From Canna indica (Eukaryota > Streptophyta > Magnoliopsida > Zingiberales > Cannaceae): a DNA stretch of 64,000 nucleotides. The notes under the pieces are model-generated. The model did no database searches. It was not told where the DNA came from and was given only the letters and a program-made list of their open reading frames with translations. Shown here piece after piece: positions 1-13,414 of this stretch. The position numbers were made by a program, and so were the translations under genes. Where the stretch lies: the NCBI GenBank assembly GCA_034359265.1, contig CP136895.1, positions 870,501 through 934,500 of the forward strand, in the 5' to 3' direction. Position 1 is the stretch's first letter. Each line of letters opens with the position of its first letter.

Positions 1-473
1 CAATTATTTCCTATGTTTGCAAGCAACTTTGTGAATTATCTAATATATAACTAATATATAACTAAAATATATAGGTAACAAGTACAATACTTTAATTATA
101 TTTAAAACACTATATTATTATGTTTAAAACATTAATATTATAATTGGAAATATTATTGAAACATTACAATTAATATTAAATATTATATTATTAATAATAT
201 ATTATCATATTATAGTTATAATATTATACTACATTACCATAATATTATTATAATTATAAGTGGAGGGCATTGTAGTCATTTAAAGTGTACTTCTTGGAAA
301 CTAGATAGTTGAACCAAACAAGACATAGGAAGTTAATTCGTTGGAAGTTGCAATTCACTTATGTCAACCAAACATTTTTAGCATTTCCTATGAAGTTCAT
401 AAGGAGATTCAATTCAAGGGAAGTGCAACAACTTGTAGGAACTTACTTTCTTTGCGAACCAAATGACACCCTA
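1..473. mobile_element. AT-rich DNA transposon remnant (right end) in NAT10 intron
   Basis: The stretch is extremely AT-rich to about base 260 and then ends at 473 with a terminus reading TTTGCGAACCAAATGACACC then CTA. Read on the other strand this begins TAGGGTGTCATTTGGTTCGC, a typical end of small plant hAT or PIF-like elements. The partner end is probably just outside the window, so the element class and target duplication cannot be confirmed. It lies in an intron of the acetyltransferase gene. Confidence 0.4.
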
Positions 474-582
474 GATTTTAAGTAGGCACTCTCATGCTCA
501 TTTTTAATCAATTACCTGTACATTTATACATGAGTACAAAATACTAACATAATATCTGGTTCTTGCATCAATCTTGTTTAAG

Positions 583-3500
583 CTATGAAGGCACTGGGCG
601 GTCATTGTCATTAAAACTACTCCAGCAATTGGAATCACAGAGTCAAGTTCCTACTCAGAATGCTGATGAGTCTCATTCTGGTAAAGTCATTTATTATTTT
701 TTTCTACTTTTTCATGACCTTTGGAGAATTTTCTGCATCAAATCAAACTATTAAACATGTATGGTTGCTGTTTGTCATAGCAAGATTTTTCTGCCATGAT
801 ATTTTATGTTGGCTGAAAAGTCTTGCTAAATTATTCAGGACAGGCAAATTTTAATGTCCAGGCACTTGGATTTTAGCATAACAGATCGACTGCTAAAATC
901 TTATATCTTTCAGCCTTGTTCTTTTGATCAAGTATAAAATATTTGATATTTGTTTGTGTTCTTATAGGTGATGGCTTTACTTTATATCTAACCTTTTTAT
1001 CAAAAGCCTGATCTATTTGGAAGGATGGTTGCATCCTTTTCTATATACTGGTAAAAATATCGAGTAGTTTGGGGTCATACATACTCTTGTAAAAATCAAA
1101 TAATATTGCTGTTTTAAAGCCAATCCAGGTTTCAAAATCAAAATCAAATATTCGTCATGCAGTTAAGATTTTTACTAGTACTTCTAATGCTATCAAAATT
1201 CTTTGATATTTTCTTCAGCATGATATTTTCCCTTAAAATCGTTGGGTATTCGTGGATGATCCTCTAACTCAATAGTTCTTGTTCCATTAGGCAACTTGCA
1301 TGGATTCTTATTTAGGTTTTTTCATTGGCATGGTTTAGAAGGGACCTTTCTGCATCAAATTGAATATGGTTTGTTAGTGTTAACCATAATGTTGTAATAT
1401 CATATATTGTTTAATAGTTGAAGTTCGTAAATCATCTTTTAGTATGTGCATTTTCATGTAAATTCAGCTTGACTTTGTTGGCATTTACTTAAATGTTTCT
1501 TTGGTCTTTTATACAAGCTTAAGTAACTAAGTATCATAGAAATGGTTGGTACTGTGCTCTTGTTAGGCAACGTCATCATACACTATCATGATTAGCGTTC
1601 TTTCTTGATACAACATTATGATTAAATAATTGAGTTAAAAAACTAAATTTACTCAAACATGGTTGAAGATGGGTATTTGGATGTTCTGTGTCATAATAAT
1701 ATTACTGCCAAATTATTTGGATGCTCTCGTTATTTTGAACTTTTCTGTTTGGGTGTTGACCTTTCCATCTCAAATCATAGGTAGGCTTTTCAAGAAGATT
1801 GATTTAAATGAATCTATCAGATATGCCTCCGGGGATCCAATTGAGTCTTGGCTTAATGGTTTACTTTGCTTGGATGTTGCAAGTCACATTCCAAATATTA
1901 GTAGGTTAGTGCCATTTAATTGGATGCTTTGCTTCTATGATGTCCATTTTGACACTAAGTTCATTTTATCTTTGTAGGCTTCCACACCCAAGTGAATGTG
2001 ATCTTTATTATGTCAATCGAGACACACTTTTCTCTTATCACAAGGAGAGCGAGATATTTTTACAGGTAATCTGATTAAAACTTATGATTGAATGCTTTTT
2101 ATGATTACCATTGGATCAATCTCTGGAATTTTTTTATTTCAGCGCATGATGGCCCTTTATGTTGCCTCCCACTACAAAAATTCACCTAATGACTTGCAAT
2201 TGATGGCTGATGCCCCATCTCATCACTTATTCGTGTTACTCGGTAAAGTTTTCTTGTTATCGGTGTCAACAATTGCACGCAGCATAATAGCCAATTAGGT
2301 TACCATATTGCTATTTGTTTGCTGATCACATTTAGTTGCTCTAAAATTTGCAGGTCCTGTGGATGAATCAAAAAATCACCTTCCAGATATTTTGTGTGTT
2401 CTCCAGGTTGGATTTTGCTTTCCATCAGACATGACATAATTTAATTCCATCCTTCTTGGAAAATGAAAAGAAATTAGAGTTTTGGTTCTGCTAGGAAACT
2501 TGATGATTGACTTACAAGAACTCAATAAGCTAGATGGTAGGAATAACAAATCCAATGTTGATTTTCTCTATTTTGGATTTTCTACACAATCCATTTTTTT
2601 TCTTAAGCTACCTTGCAATCGGCTTGTTTCTTAGAGTGCCTGGAAGATAGCTTGCTTAAAATAGAAAAAAAGAGAATTTTGCTGATAGTTTCAAAGAACG
2701 AGCAGTATTTTGTTTTTTTGTTTATGTTGAATCTTTGAGGTACAGAATTCAGTTATTATTTTTCATGCTTAATTATGTCTGGCAATGTAGTCTCTTACTC
2801 TCTTCATTTCTATTATTACAATTCTCATGATTCAGTTTTGGTGTTGACTGGTCATGTATTCTAGATCAGTCTTTGATTAGATCATTTATTTCTGTAGTAC
2901 CAAATTTGTTGAGTATTCAGTGAGTTATTGAATATCAGTTTGGATTGGCTTAGTAGTTTCAAAAGGTGTGTATATTCCAGGAGCTATGCTTTTATGAACT
3001 TAGTATAAATCAGTAGTTAAGTGTTTTAATTTTTGTTATAAGAACTTTTTTATTGGTCCCTTGTGACCAGATTTTTTTTCCTAAAACAGTCTATTATAGT
3101 TTTGATAATTATCATGGCAAACTTACTTATATCGTATCATATAGGTATGTCTTGAAGGACAAATCTCACGGAAGTCTGCATTAAAAAGTCTAAGTGAGGG
3201 TCGCCAACCTCATGGTGACCAAATACCCTGGAAATTTTGTGAACAATTTCAAGATAATGTCTTTCCAACTCTATCTGGGGCTCGAATAGTGCGGATTGCA
3301 GTTCATCCTAGTGCCTTTAGGGTAATCTTTGATTAATTTTTCATTCAGTCCATCTGCCCATCATGATACCACCTATATTATGTTTGTTAAATATTATCAT
3401 ATTGGTTTCGCAGCTAGGTTATGGTTCTACCGCAGTGGAGCTACTAACAAGGTCTGATTTTCTATTATTTGGTTCATTTCTATTGTGCTTTATTTTTTGT

Positions 3501-6500
3501 TTGTTAATTTTTAATTTACAATGCAACCATTTCAATCATGTCAGACTTCCAGTATCAGGTTCAGTAATGTTAAATTACGACCTAACCTTAATGTTCATCA
3601 ATTACCAAAGTTAGAAGAGGCATTTTTCTTGCCCTACAGGATCTTTGGAATAAGGGTTGGTAAATGGAAGTGTAGTCATGCTTGTAGATTTGTAAAGGCT
3701 AAGCTTGGTTATTGAACTGATTATGGAATATTGCTGCCAAAAGTTGCAATGTTCTGTGAATCTGTTGCATGAACAAAAAATTAAGATTCCATTAGTTTTG
3801 TTTGGCCAGCTAAAAATGTTTCCTTGTTTAAATTTGTTCATGTAATCGCTATATGGTAGATATTGTTCAAGTACCTATTCTGATTTATAGTACATGAGTC
3901 ACATTCATGTCCTTAAAGGAGAACAAATAAGATTCCGTTAGTTTTGTTTGACCAGTTAGAAATGTCTCCTTGTTTATAATTGTTTATGTCATCACTATAA
4001 GGATACAAGTTGTCAGATTTTGCAGTGGATCTTGTCTTACATATTGTTCAAGTACCTATGCTGGTTGATAGTACGTGAGTCACATTCTTGTCCTTAAAGG
4101 TTATGGACAAAAATGATGTATGAACTCTGATGATGTAATCATTTGGGATACACTCCAAAGCAAAATCTATTTGAATACAAAATAATGTTGTCAAGGCACT
4201 CGACTAGGCACTAGGTTAAGGCGCCTATAAAAGCACCTCAGCTTAGCCGAGGTGAGGAATCTTGAACCAGGTCAGAGCTTTTTAGGCTTAAGCTCTTGCC
4301 TGAGGTAAGGTGAGGCACTCACCTCACTAAATATTTACCTATATTAATTTTTATTCATTCAGTTGTAAGCTATTTTTAATAAATAATAAAGATAATTAGT
4401 GTAGATGTTTATTTATTAAATAAATATTTTTCAAGATTTTGATGAAGAGTTTTAGATTTATAATATGCTATTAGGTCTTATAGGATGTTGAGAACCATAG
4501 TATGCACAAATAGAGACAGTATTCTTATGTTAAACTTTAGAGATAATGAACTTAAGTTAATTTTTATAAAAACTACTTCATATCATTGTAAATAAATAGT
4601 TTTATTATTCTTTCAGTTTAAGAAGTTGATGCCTTGCTTCAGTTAGGTGAGTATTGTAGGGAATTATAGGGGTGTAGTGCCTTTAGATCGACTTGTGCCT
4701 TTGACAACCTTGATATAAAGCGTTCATTCTCTTTCTTTTGCTGTAAAACTTCTTATGTTCAAGTATTGTTCAAACAATATGGTGTTGATTAAGTAAATTA
4801 TTGCTTATAGGTGATGCAATCAACAATTCAAATTAGGAACTATTAAGTTACATTATTTTCCTCCACATTTTTTGTTCAATAAGGCTATTACATGGGCCAT
4901 AATTATAAGTTAATTAGATGTTATCTACTTATCTTCTATTCATGTTTTCTTTTTATTGCTTCCTATGTCTAGTTGTCTACCATGATTATGAATCCTACCC
5001 TGTATATTTGTAGCCCTTGGGACATTGTAGGAAATGATTTTGGAATACAGTTAGTGATTTCCTCTCATTCTCTCTCAATTCCCTCTTCTCTCCTCTATTC
5101 TCTCTCATTTCCCTTTCTCTTTTCCCTCCCTGGTTTGATGCTGCCTCAGTAGTTTTTTGTTTATTTTAACTGTAATTTTATGATTTTATCATAGTGACTT
5201 GTGTTGATTTTTAAAGAAGATATAGATGATTATGAACATGATGCAAATGAGCAGGGAAGATATCATTTTTCTTGTCATTTTCTGGATTAAGATGATGATT
5301 GTTGCAGAAATTTTGGTTTGCTAATTCTTGTCTGTCATCAGATATTATGAAGGGCAATTGGCACATTTTGCAGAGGAAGGTATTGAACAAGTTGAGGAAC
5401 CTAATGTTAAAATAACTGAAGCTGCGGAGAAGGTTGTAATTTAAATTAAATGGAGCTCACTCTAACTCTCTTTTATGATATATTCATGCTTTTACTGAGA
5501 ATCTTCTTTGATTTTTTTTTTAATGTTTGATTTGATTTAAATTACACATTTAGTATTTCTCTTTTTTTGTTTGTTAGGGTAAGATCTGGTCTCTTTTCAA
5601 AAGTTAATAGCGTTTGCTCTTTGATTATCTTATAAGAACTTCTACCTTCGCTTTTTAAAACCAGCTTTTTCTTGTGCTCAGCTGCTTGTATATTTTACTG
5701 AATGCTACTAGTTTTTCAGGTGTCCTTGTTAGAAGAAAAAATAGTGCCAAGAGCAAATCTTCCACCTCTACTTGTTCATCTTCGTGAGAGACATCCAGAA
5801 AAGCTCCACTATCTTGGTGTCTCTTTTGGACTTACCTTGGATCTTTTCCGCTTTTGGAGAAAACACAAATTCTTTCCATTCTATATCAGCCAGATTCCAG
5901 TTATGATTTACTCAATATCTCTTTTATTTGCCTTTACTATATATATATCTTAATCTTGTTTCGCCATCCATTTTAAACTGATCTTTTTGAAATTAGAGTG
6001 CTGTCACTGGTGAGCATTCGTGCATGATCTTGAAGCCACTGAACAATGATGAAATTGAAGTCGCCAAGTCAGGTGAACATGGCTTTCTTGAGCCTTTCTA
6101 TCAAGGTAAGACAATCAAGGTGCTCCTTTTATTCTGACTTATTTAGTGTGAGTCACCAGTGAAATATGTTTATTACATATATGTAGATTTTAGGCAGCGA
6201 TTTTTGCGACTTGTGGGTACCACATTCCGTAAACTTGATTATAAGCTTGCAATGAGGTAAGTTGAGATGGTCTACGTGCCTTGCAATGTGAATTTCAGGA
6301 TACACACTTACGGTTCTTGCTTCTTGTCTAGCATTCTAGCATCAAAAATCAACTTCGCAGAGCATGAACACAAATCCACTGTCAAAAATACTGACTCAAA
6401 GCAGTTGGATCAGTTATTGTCCCCTCATGATATGAAGCGACTTGAAGCATATACAAATAATTGTGTTGACTATCATATGGTAAGTGTTTATGATGTCATA

Positions 6501-9297
6501 TCCAATTATTTATGTCGCACCTCTTTCATGGTTAATTCAACCATTTTTTTTCACACCATAATTCCCAATTATTTGGGGCTATTAACAACCTTTTTCCACC
6601 ATGGAGCTCTAATAAGGATAAAATGACTTTATTTATTATTAAATTAGTGTTCCTAGTTATTCGTCTAGCCTTGGCTCTCCTCTGCAAGTCTTCTCGGGAA
6701 AGAAACTTTACCGTTTACACTTTACATTGTTCTTCTTTGTCATCAATCAAAATTATCCGTAATTATTTACAGGAAAACATTTATTCTTCTTTATTTTATG
6801 GTAATTATAAGCATTTATCTAAACAATCCTTATCTTTAGTTTTTATTTCTGTTTTCTTATTTAGCTTTTAGACCGTTGAGTAGAGGTAGTCTTAGAAGTC
6901 GTTCTTGTTCTTTGTTTCTAGTGTTTATACATAGGCTTCCTGATAATGACCAAAGATAGTTGTTAACAGTCATCGTGTTTTATAAATAGTGTTTTTATCA
7001 TTATTTTCACGTATTCTCTTAGTCATAAGAAACATGCATGTAAGTTACATGTTTAAAATTGTCTTTGCTGCATCATGTAGATTCTTGATCTACTACCCAT
7101 CCTCGCACAACACTATTTCCAACAGAAAATTCCAGTCACATTGTCTCCTGTTCAAGCCTCTGTATTATTCTGCTTGGGATTGCAGAACAAGGACATTGGA
7201 GAAATCAAGGTCAGTCAATCAGGACTTTCATATTAAAAATGAATTTGAATTTCTCATGTATAGATACAAACAACTATTTTCTCTTTTTAATCTGGAGTAA
7301 CAGGAAGAAATGAAGCTTGAAAGAGAGCAAATACTATCTTTGTTCATTAAAGTGATGAAGAAGTTTTACAGTTATCTTTATAAGACTGCAACCAAGGAGA
7401 TCGATGAAACTCTACCACGGCTCAAGGTACTAAACAATGTTATACAGTGATTTAAGTTTTCCATTGTCAACTGTTAATTCTTGAAGGGGTTATAATCCAA
7501 TTTAGAAGTAACATGGTACATATCCAATTGTAATGACAACATTATCATGATTTTATGATTAGTGTGTTGTCACTCATCTACTTGAGTTCTTTGGTTCTTT
7601 AAATTGTGACCAAATATCCTCTCTTCACACATTAGTTAATGTATGCGAAAGAGAAATTTTACCACTTTTATAGTTATTATTCTTTTTTTTTTGCAGTAGT
7701 AATTATATATAAAGGCCATGCTATTGTAAGGTCTAGTTGGTTGTTAGACAAAAATAGGAATCAAATCCCATGGGTATTGGATTCTATTCGTGAGTTTCTA
7801 TGTGTAGACAAGGGACAGATGGTATCTTAGACAATTGCATTGTTGGGAGGACTTGCCATGATGTTTGCGTGAGGTGGGCGTCAACGTATGAGGCAGAGGA
7901 GACTAGAGGGAGAGAGGGAGAGAGATAAAGAGAAATATAAGATTTCAAGGAGAGAAGAAGATGAACCAATATTATGTCAACAGCTACTTCATCGGAGATG
8001 AGTCATGCATCAGAGAAAGGTGGGTGGCAGCATCTGTGAGAGTAGGGGCGTGAGAACACAATCATGCGGTAGGAATGGAGGAGTTGTGTGAGCCGTGAGG
8101 GAGGGATCGCATGTGAGAAGTTGGGAATTAAAATTGGGAGTAGGAACCAAACCAATTTAGATTTGGGAATTAAAAAGTTTGTGTTTTATAATATACCCAT
8201 ATGTTCAAATTATTAAAACCTCCAACCAAACTTGTGAAACCCCCCAACCAAACGTCGCCTATATTTAAATTTATTATACTCAACTGAAAAGCAATTCCAT
8301 GTTACACTAGGAAAAAAAGAAAAATAAAAGGGTAATGTACAATGCCTCCCCCTGTACTTCAGCCTGTTAGCCTTCAAATTTCCAAATAAAAAGTGAACCA
8401 TGTCAGCCATGTTAGCCAGCGGCTTCTGCTGACTGGGAAACCGAGTTGGTGAAGGTGCTATTTGAAGCTTAGAGGTAACCAGTTTCAGTTACTCTTCAGC
8501 CCAGGGGTGAGCTGACATAATTTACCTATTAGAAGAACCATTTCAATTTGGTAATTTGACTAATCACCAATGAACAAGATATTGAAGGCAACTATTATAT
8601 CAGGTAGTTTTCTTAGAAACAATTTGCTGTCTCTGATTCAGCTTAAATTACACTATTCGTAACCTTTCCTTTATTTACTATCATACTGTAGCATACTATC
8701 CACTAGAAGCATCATCATACCATTAAAATCTTCAACTCATTCGGTATTATTTAGTGTCATCTCATGTGTGATATCATCTACTTTTTCTATTGAACGATTT
8801 TACATTTCTTTCATTAACATTGGTTAACCCATCTAAGAACTTTTGCGGTTTTTTATCCCAATAACTGTACTACAACACTAATAATATTTTAACTTCTAAT
8901 GTTTTAGATTGAGATGGCTCCACACAGCAAATCTGTTGATGAAGAACTCAATGAAGCAGCAAAGGAAGCTATGGTATGTATATTTAGTTTGTTCAATTGA
9001 TTATCATTCTTCCTGAAACTTCTGTTCTTAGATTTTGCATGTATTTTTCAGGAAAAGATGAAGACTGAAAGTGATGGAATCTTGGACCCAGAATACTTGC
9101 AGCAATATGCTATTGTAGATAAAGAAGAGGAGTTTGAGAAGGCTCTCCAAAATGGAGTTAGGGTATCAGCTAGTGGTATTCTTAGTGTAAAATCTGATAA
9201 AAAGGACAAGGAAGGAGATTACCAGGTAACACATAAAATCAAAAGAAAAGGCAAGGATGGCGAGAAATCAAGGTCACATAAAAAGAAGAGGACTTGA
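583..9297 (+). CDS. RNA cytidine acetyltransferase (NAT10/Kre33 family), 3' part, 16 exons
   Basis: The family is a nucleolar ATP-dependent acetyltransferase that makes N4-acetylcytidine in 18S rRNA and, with an adaptor, in tRNA. Exons by frame and AG/GT sites: 583-680, 1781-1904, 1978-2065, 2143-2242, 2354-2405, 3145-3321, 3414-3451, 5342-5432, 5720-5899, 5997-6105, 6187-6256, 6332-6480, 7081-7209, 7304-7426, 8908-8973, 9052-9297. Together they encode the last 612 residues with frame kept throughout. Diagnostic stretches are YEGTGRSLSLKLLQQL (end of the helicase part), DLYYVNRDTLFSYHK, YVASHYKNSPNDLQL, VRIAVHPSAFRLGYGS (GNAT acetyl-CoA loop, R-L-G-Y-G) and LHYLGVSFGLTLDLFRFWRK. A lysine-rich tail ends the protein. 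The N-terminal ATPase part lies before the window. Family assignment is firm; activity is inferred from the family. Confidence 0.93.
4188..4708. mobile_element. Small DNA transposon in NAT10 intron (TTGTCAAGGCAC ends)
   Basis: The left end TTGTCAAGGCACTCGACTAG and right end GTGCCTTTGACAAC form an imperfect terminal inverted repeat around about 520 bases. The interior carries the repeated GGCACTAGG/GGCGCCT/GAGGTGAGG style motifs seen in a common plant non-autonomous element. There is no coding capacity. It sits in the 1.9-kb intron between exons ending at 3451 and starting at 5342. I could not see a clear target duplication. Confidence 0.5.
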
Positions 9298-12073
9298 AAG
9301 CACCTGGACTGGTAAATTTGTGACATCTGTATGTGGCATCGTTGTCACCGCGGCATTAGATATTTATTTCGAAGAGCCGAAAGTTTTGCTCCATTGCTTT
9401 TCTCCCCATGTATGTTCAGTTTAGAATCTAGGAAAAAGGAAGCGAATGCTTGGCAAACATAGAAGCCAGGCAATATATTTAGAAGTTACTACCCCTTCTA
9501 TGCTTTGTTTGTCCTCGTAGGTTTATATAAAATTCAAATGTATCTTTTTGGTCCATGTCACCTTTGTGTTATGTCTTCTACATCAGCTTGTTATGAACAA
9601 TATTCTGCTGATATGCTAATATCAGTCATTCTAGTTCCAATTTTGTTTTATTAGTAAATTATTTATAGATTTTTCTCTATTTGGATGACAATTCTAATTA
9701 TGATATGTATTCATACATCGTGCTTCAACAGTATCACTTTGCAATCTTGATTTGATCATCCGGAGATTCTTTCGCTCCTATCAATTTAAAATGCATGTCT
9801 AAGGATAGTTCCTGCACGAGGTTTTTTCTTTGCAGCTATTGACGGATGTCCACAAGTGCTTGCCAACTCATTTTATCTTAGGTGAGTAGTATGTTAAAAA
9901 TTAATTTCATTCATCAATTTTATGATGATTAATTCAAATCTAAATAAGCTTAGGCACAATGACAAAAACTTAGCAATATTTAGAATATCATAATTAAGAT
10001 TAAAGCTATGCGAGTGGATCTCTAACCTAAGTCACTTTTATTAATCATGTTCTTAGATATTATTACACTTGGGGCCTTATTCTTCAACTCTAGAGATGCC
10101 TCACCCGCTGTCCCAAAGAACAATAATTAATAAGCAAATTCTTACAAAAAGTTAATGCAATTAAAAGGAAAAACTCAAATTAAAACAAACACTTGATGCT
10201 CCTCATTTGCTGCCTCCTAGCTCCTCAATGGCCTCAAAATAGACACTTATTATATAGGTTTGAATGGCTAATTGAAGAGTGGAAAATGCTTGGAAAGAAA
10301 ATAAGAGAATGATGGCTTCTAGGATCACTCTTGTAGGCTCAAGAACTCAAAAGAGGCTTATGGAAGAGTTGTGTTCAAAATGGTAGGGGTTTGGGGGCCA
10401 TTTATAATTTTGAATTCGAAAATGAGTAAAAGTAGATGTTTGAAGTTTTGGTCGGTCGAGTGTCGATCGATCGAAACTTCGATCGAACAACTATTTGAAA
10501 TTTCAATAACTTTTCAGTCGACCCGAAACTTCATGTTTCAACAACAACTCAGATTTTCGAGTCTCGAGTCTCGATTTCCGATGCAATAAACAGCTACTTC
10601 CTTTTTTGGTCTCTCCGGGCCTCGGTGTTCATCCTTAGATAAACAGGACAAAGAACCCTGCAAGATACTTCAGGATGTTCCACAGAAGGATCTCCTTTCA
10701 ATTGAGTTGGCAAGAGCAGGATATGACAAAGCTTTGCAAGTCTCATTAGATGCAATAATGCTGAATAACCCGTTATACTAATTATTAAGTATATAATTAT
10801 TTATTATTATTATCATCATCAATCAATAAATAAATAAATAAATAATACTTTATTTAAAATCCTAACCCTAACCCGAACCCGTTTACCCATTCCCTGACTC
10901 TCACGTGCGGCGGAACCCGTTATACTAATTATTAAGTATATAATTATTTATTATTATTATCATCAATAAATAAATAAATAAATAATACTTTATTTAAAAT
11001 CCTAACCCTAACCCGAACCCGTTTACCCACATTCCCTGACTCTCACGCGCCGCACTCACCTCTCTCGGTCTCTCGCATCTCTCTATTCTCACGCCGCATC
11101 AACATCTCTCTCAGACTCTCACGCCCGACGCTGCGCTCTCTCCCATCTCTCAGGCTCAGGTATCGATCCGACCTCCTCCCGACTTCAAGCTCGGGTTTTT
11201 CTCCTCCTCCACTGCATCCGGGCCCTTCTTCTTCGGATTCATATTTGTTGCTTTCGTTATAAGAAAAAAGAAATTTCAAGCATGCATGCCCAAATTTACA
11301 GAACGAACTAAACTAACTAACTGGCACCATATCAACACGCTCAAATACAAGCAAGGGATCTCATTTTTGACATGCGCAACTTTGATATGTGCAGATCTCC
11401 ACAGAATCAGCAAGTGGACCCAATAAAAGACTTGCTTCCCTGCACATTCAGGTGAGTTGCATAATCCAATGTTTTGCTTGTAATACTTCTTATTTGATTC
11501 AATTGACGCTATTATTCTTGTTATATATATACAATGTCAATATGACACTAATAAACATGAGCAGATTATATATTTAAATCATAGGTGATGCACACTAAAT
11601 GTTATTCGGATAATAATTAATCTGTCTCCTTATTTTCATTTAAAAGCTCGTTTATGTTCTTTTAAAGGCTCATTTATTTGTTCGTCTAATGGCTCGTTTA
11701 ATGACTCATTTGTTTGTTCGTTTAAAGGCTCGTTCATAATATTTTTTGGTTAAATGTTATGTGCTCTTTTTGTAATTAATTAACAATATGAAGCTTTTCT
11801 GCTTTTGTAAACATGAACAATATGAAGTTTTTTTTCTCGATCTTTTTGTTTTTTCATCATTTATTGGCTGGAGTTGTCAATACTATTTGTTTGATTGATG
11901 GTAAGGAGTCGAATGTTTTGTTCATTGAATGTGAGGTCTGTCCGGAATGTGTGTTCTTTTGTTCTTCCATCACTTTATGATGTGATGTGGTTACCTTTTT
12001 CATTCAAGTTTGACTTTCTCCTGCAATGAATTGTAGGGTTTTATTCAAGTGGATAGGAAGATAAGACTAGGTC
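9298..12073. other. Intergenic region with orphan exon-like pieces and a tandem duplication
   Basis: After the acetyltransferase stop come 3' UTR-like sequence and mixed DNA. Three short open segments look like exons because each is bounded by AG and/or GT: 9837-9880 (reads IDGCPQVLANSFYL), 10637-10760 (reads DKQDKEPCKILQDVPQKDLL and onward) and 11395-11450 (reads ISTESASGPNKRLASLHIQ). I recognise no family and could not join them into one frame. The stretch 9900-10620 resembles retroelement-derived non-coding DNA. A CT-rich stretch at 11040-11240 could be a 5' leader of the next gene. Confidence 0.35.
10767..11051. repeat. Direct tandem duplication, two units of about 140 bp
   Basis: The block starting AACCCGTTATACTAATTATT at 10767 recurs at 10914 almost base for base, to about 11051. 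Each unit holds a TTA/TAAA-rich stretch followed by CCTAACCCTAACCCGAACCC and then GTTTACCCA. Unit 1 has one extra ATC/AATC step in the AT part and lacks two bases before TTCCCTGACTCTCACG. The high identity indicates a recent duplication. Confidence 0.85.
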
Positions 12074-13414
12074 ATGCTATCTTTGCGCACTGTTCGTCGG
12101 ATCTGCGCTGTGATTGACGCCTTCACTGTGACTTTCATAGCCGCCAGTCTCTCTAAATCGAGAAGGAAATCGGATATTTCAGTGTTCGCTACTGAGTCCA
12201 ACTGTGAAAATTTCCCTACCATCGCTGCTTGCAAATCTGCGATTTTGAATAAGCGTTCTAGGACGAAGCCTCAGGAAGTGACAGAAGCCTCATCTAACAC
12301 TTGTTTGGATCCGTCATCCATCGGCGAGCCTGCCCTCTTCAAGCTTAAGGCGGAGAAAGATCCAGAGAAGCTCTTCCATATCTTCAGATCTAATGCACAC
12401 AACCGCTTTGTGATTGAGAACCGCTTCGCCTTTGAGGACACAGTAGCCCGCCTCACTGGAGCCTGCCGCTTTGACCTCATTGAAGAACTCCTTGAGCACC
12501 AGAAGACCCTTCCCCAGGGCCGTCGTGAAGGATTCATTGTCCGGCTCATAATGCTATATGGAAAAGCTGGGATGCCAGATCATGCCCTGAAGACTTTTCA
12601 TCAAATGGAACTTTTTGGATGTCTCCGGACTGTTAAATCATTCAATGCTACACTTAAGGTTTTGTCTCAAGCTCACAGATTCAATGATGCAAATTTGTTA
12701 TTTGCTGATAGTTCTAGGATGTATGGGATTGGATTGGATGTGATTTCATTTAATACCATTATCAAGTTAATGTGTGAAATGGGTAATTTGGAATCTGCTT
12801 ACCTTGTGATGGTGGATATGGAGAAGGCTGGAATTAAGCCAGATGTGGTAACATATACCACTCTGATCTCTGCATTTTATAAACATGGACGCTCTATGGT
12901 TGGTGATGGATTGTGGAATCTCATGGTGCTTAAGGGTTGTTCACCAAATTTAGCCACTTTTAATGTCAGAATCCAGTTTTTGATCAACCGCAAGAGGGCT
13001 TTTCAAGCCAATGATTTAGTACGCTTAATGCGTAAAGCGAGTATAAGGCCAGATGAAATGACATATAACCTGATCATCAAAGGTTTTTGTATGATCGGTG
13101 AGCTTGAGATGGCCAAGCAAATTTTCTATGCTATTCATCAATGGACATTGAAGCCAAATAGTAAAATTTATCAAACTATGATTCATTACCTAAATAAAGC
13201 AGGGAAATTTGATTTGGCATTCAGGTTGTGCAAGGACAGCATGGAAAGGAATTGGTTTCCTAGTGTTGACACCATCAAAAAGCTACTAGAAGGCCTTATG
13301 AGCATTTCGAAAGACCGAAATGCTAGGGAAATTTTGAAGTTGGTTAAGGAAAGAAAGACTTCATATTCAGCTGATGAAATCAAAGAATTCCATGACATAA
13401 TCAGGAAAAAGTAG
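12074..13414 (+). CDS. P-class pentatricopeptide repeat protein, 446 aa, PPR336-like
   Basis: A single exon with ATG at 12074. The first 70 residues are basic, Ser/Thr-rich and poor in acidic residues, fitting an organelle transit peptide, probably mitochondrial. From about residue 90 the sequence DPEKLFHIFRS and then LLEHQKTLPQGRREGFIVRL matches the plant subfamily of At1g61870 (PPR336) and At4g36680. About seven 35-residue PPR motifs follow between residues 150 and 400, for example VISFNTIIKLMCEMGNLESA, PDVVTYTTLISAFYKHGRS and PDEMTYNLIIKGFCMIGELE. No DYW, E or SMR tail is present. Some members of this subfamily are components of the mitochondrial ribosome, so a role in organellar translation is the best inference. 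No frameshifts were seen. Confidence 0.9.
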   Translation: MLSLRTVRRICAVIDAFTVTFIAASLSKSRRKSDISVFATESNCENFPTIAACKSAILNKRSRTKPQEVTEASSNTCLDPSSIGEPALFKLKAEKDPEKLFHIFRSNAHNRFVIENRFAFEDTVARLTGACRFDLIEELLEHQKTLPQGRREGFIVRLIMLYGKAGMPDHALKTFHQMELFGCLRTVKSFNATLKVLSQAHRFNDANLLFADSSRMYGIGLDVISFNTIIKLMCEMGNLESAYLVMVDMEKAGIKPDVVTYTTLISAFYKHGRSMVGDGLWNLMVLKGCSPNLATFNVRIQFLINRKRAFQANDLVRLMRKASIRPDEMTYNLIIKGFCMIGELEMAKQIFYAIHQWTLKPNSKIYQTMIHYLNKAGKFDLAFRLCKDSMERNWFPSVDTIKKLLEGLMSISKDRNAREILKLVKERKTSYSADEIKEFHDIIRKK

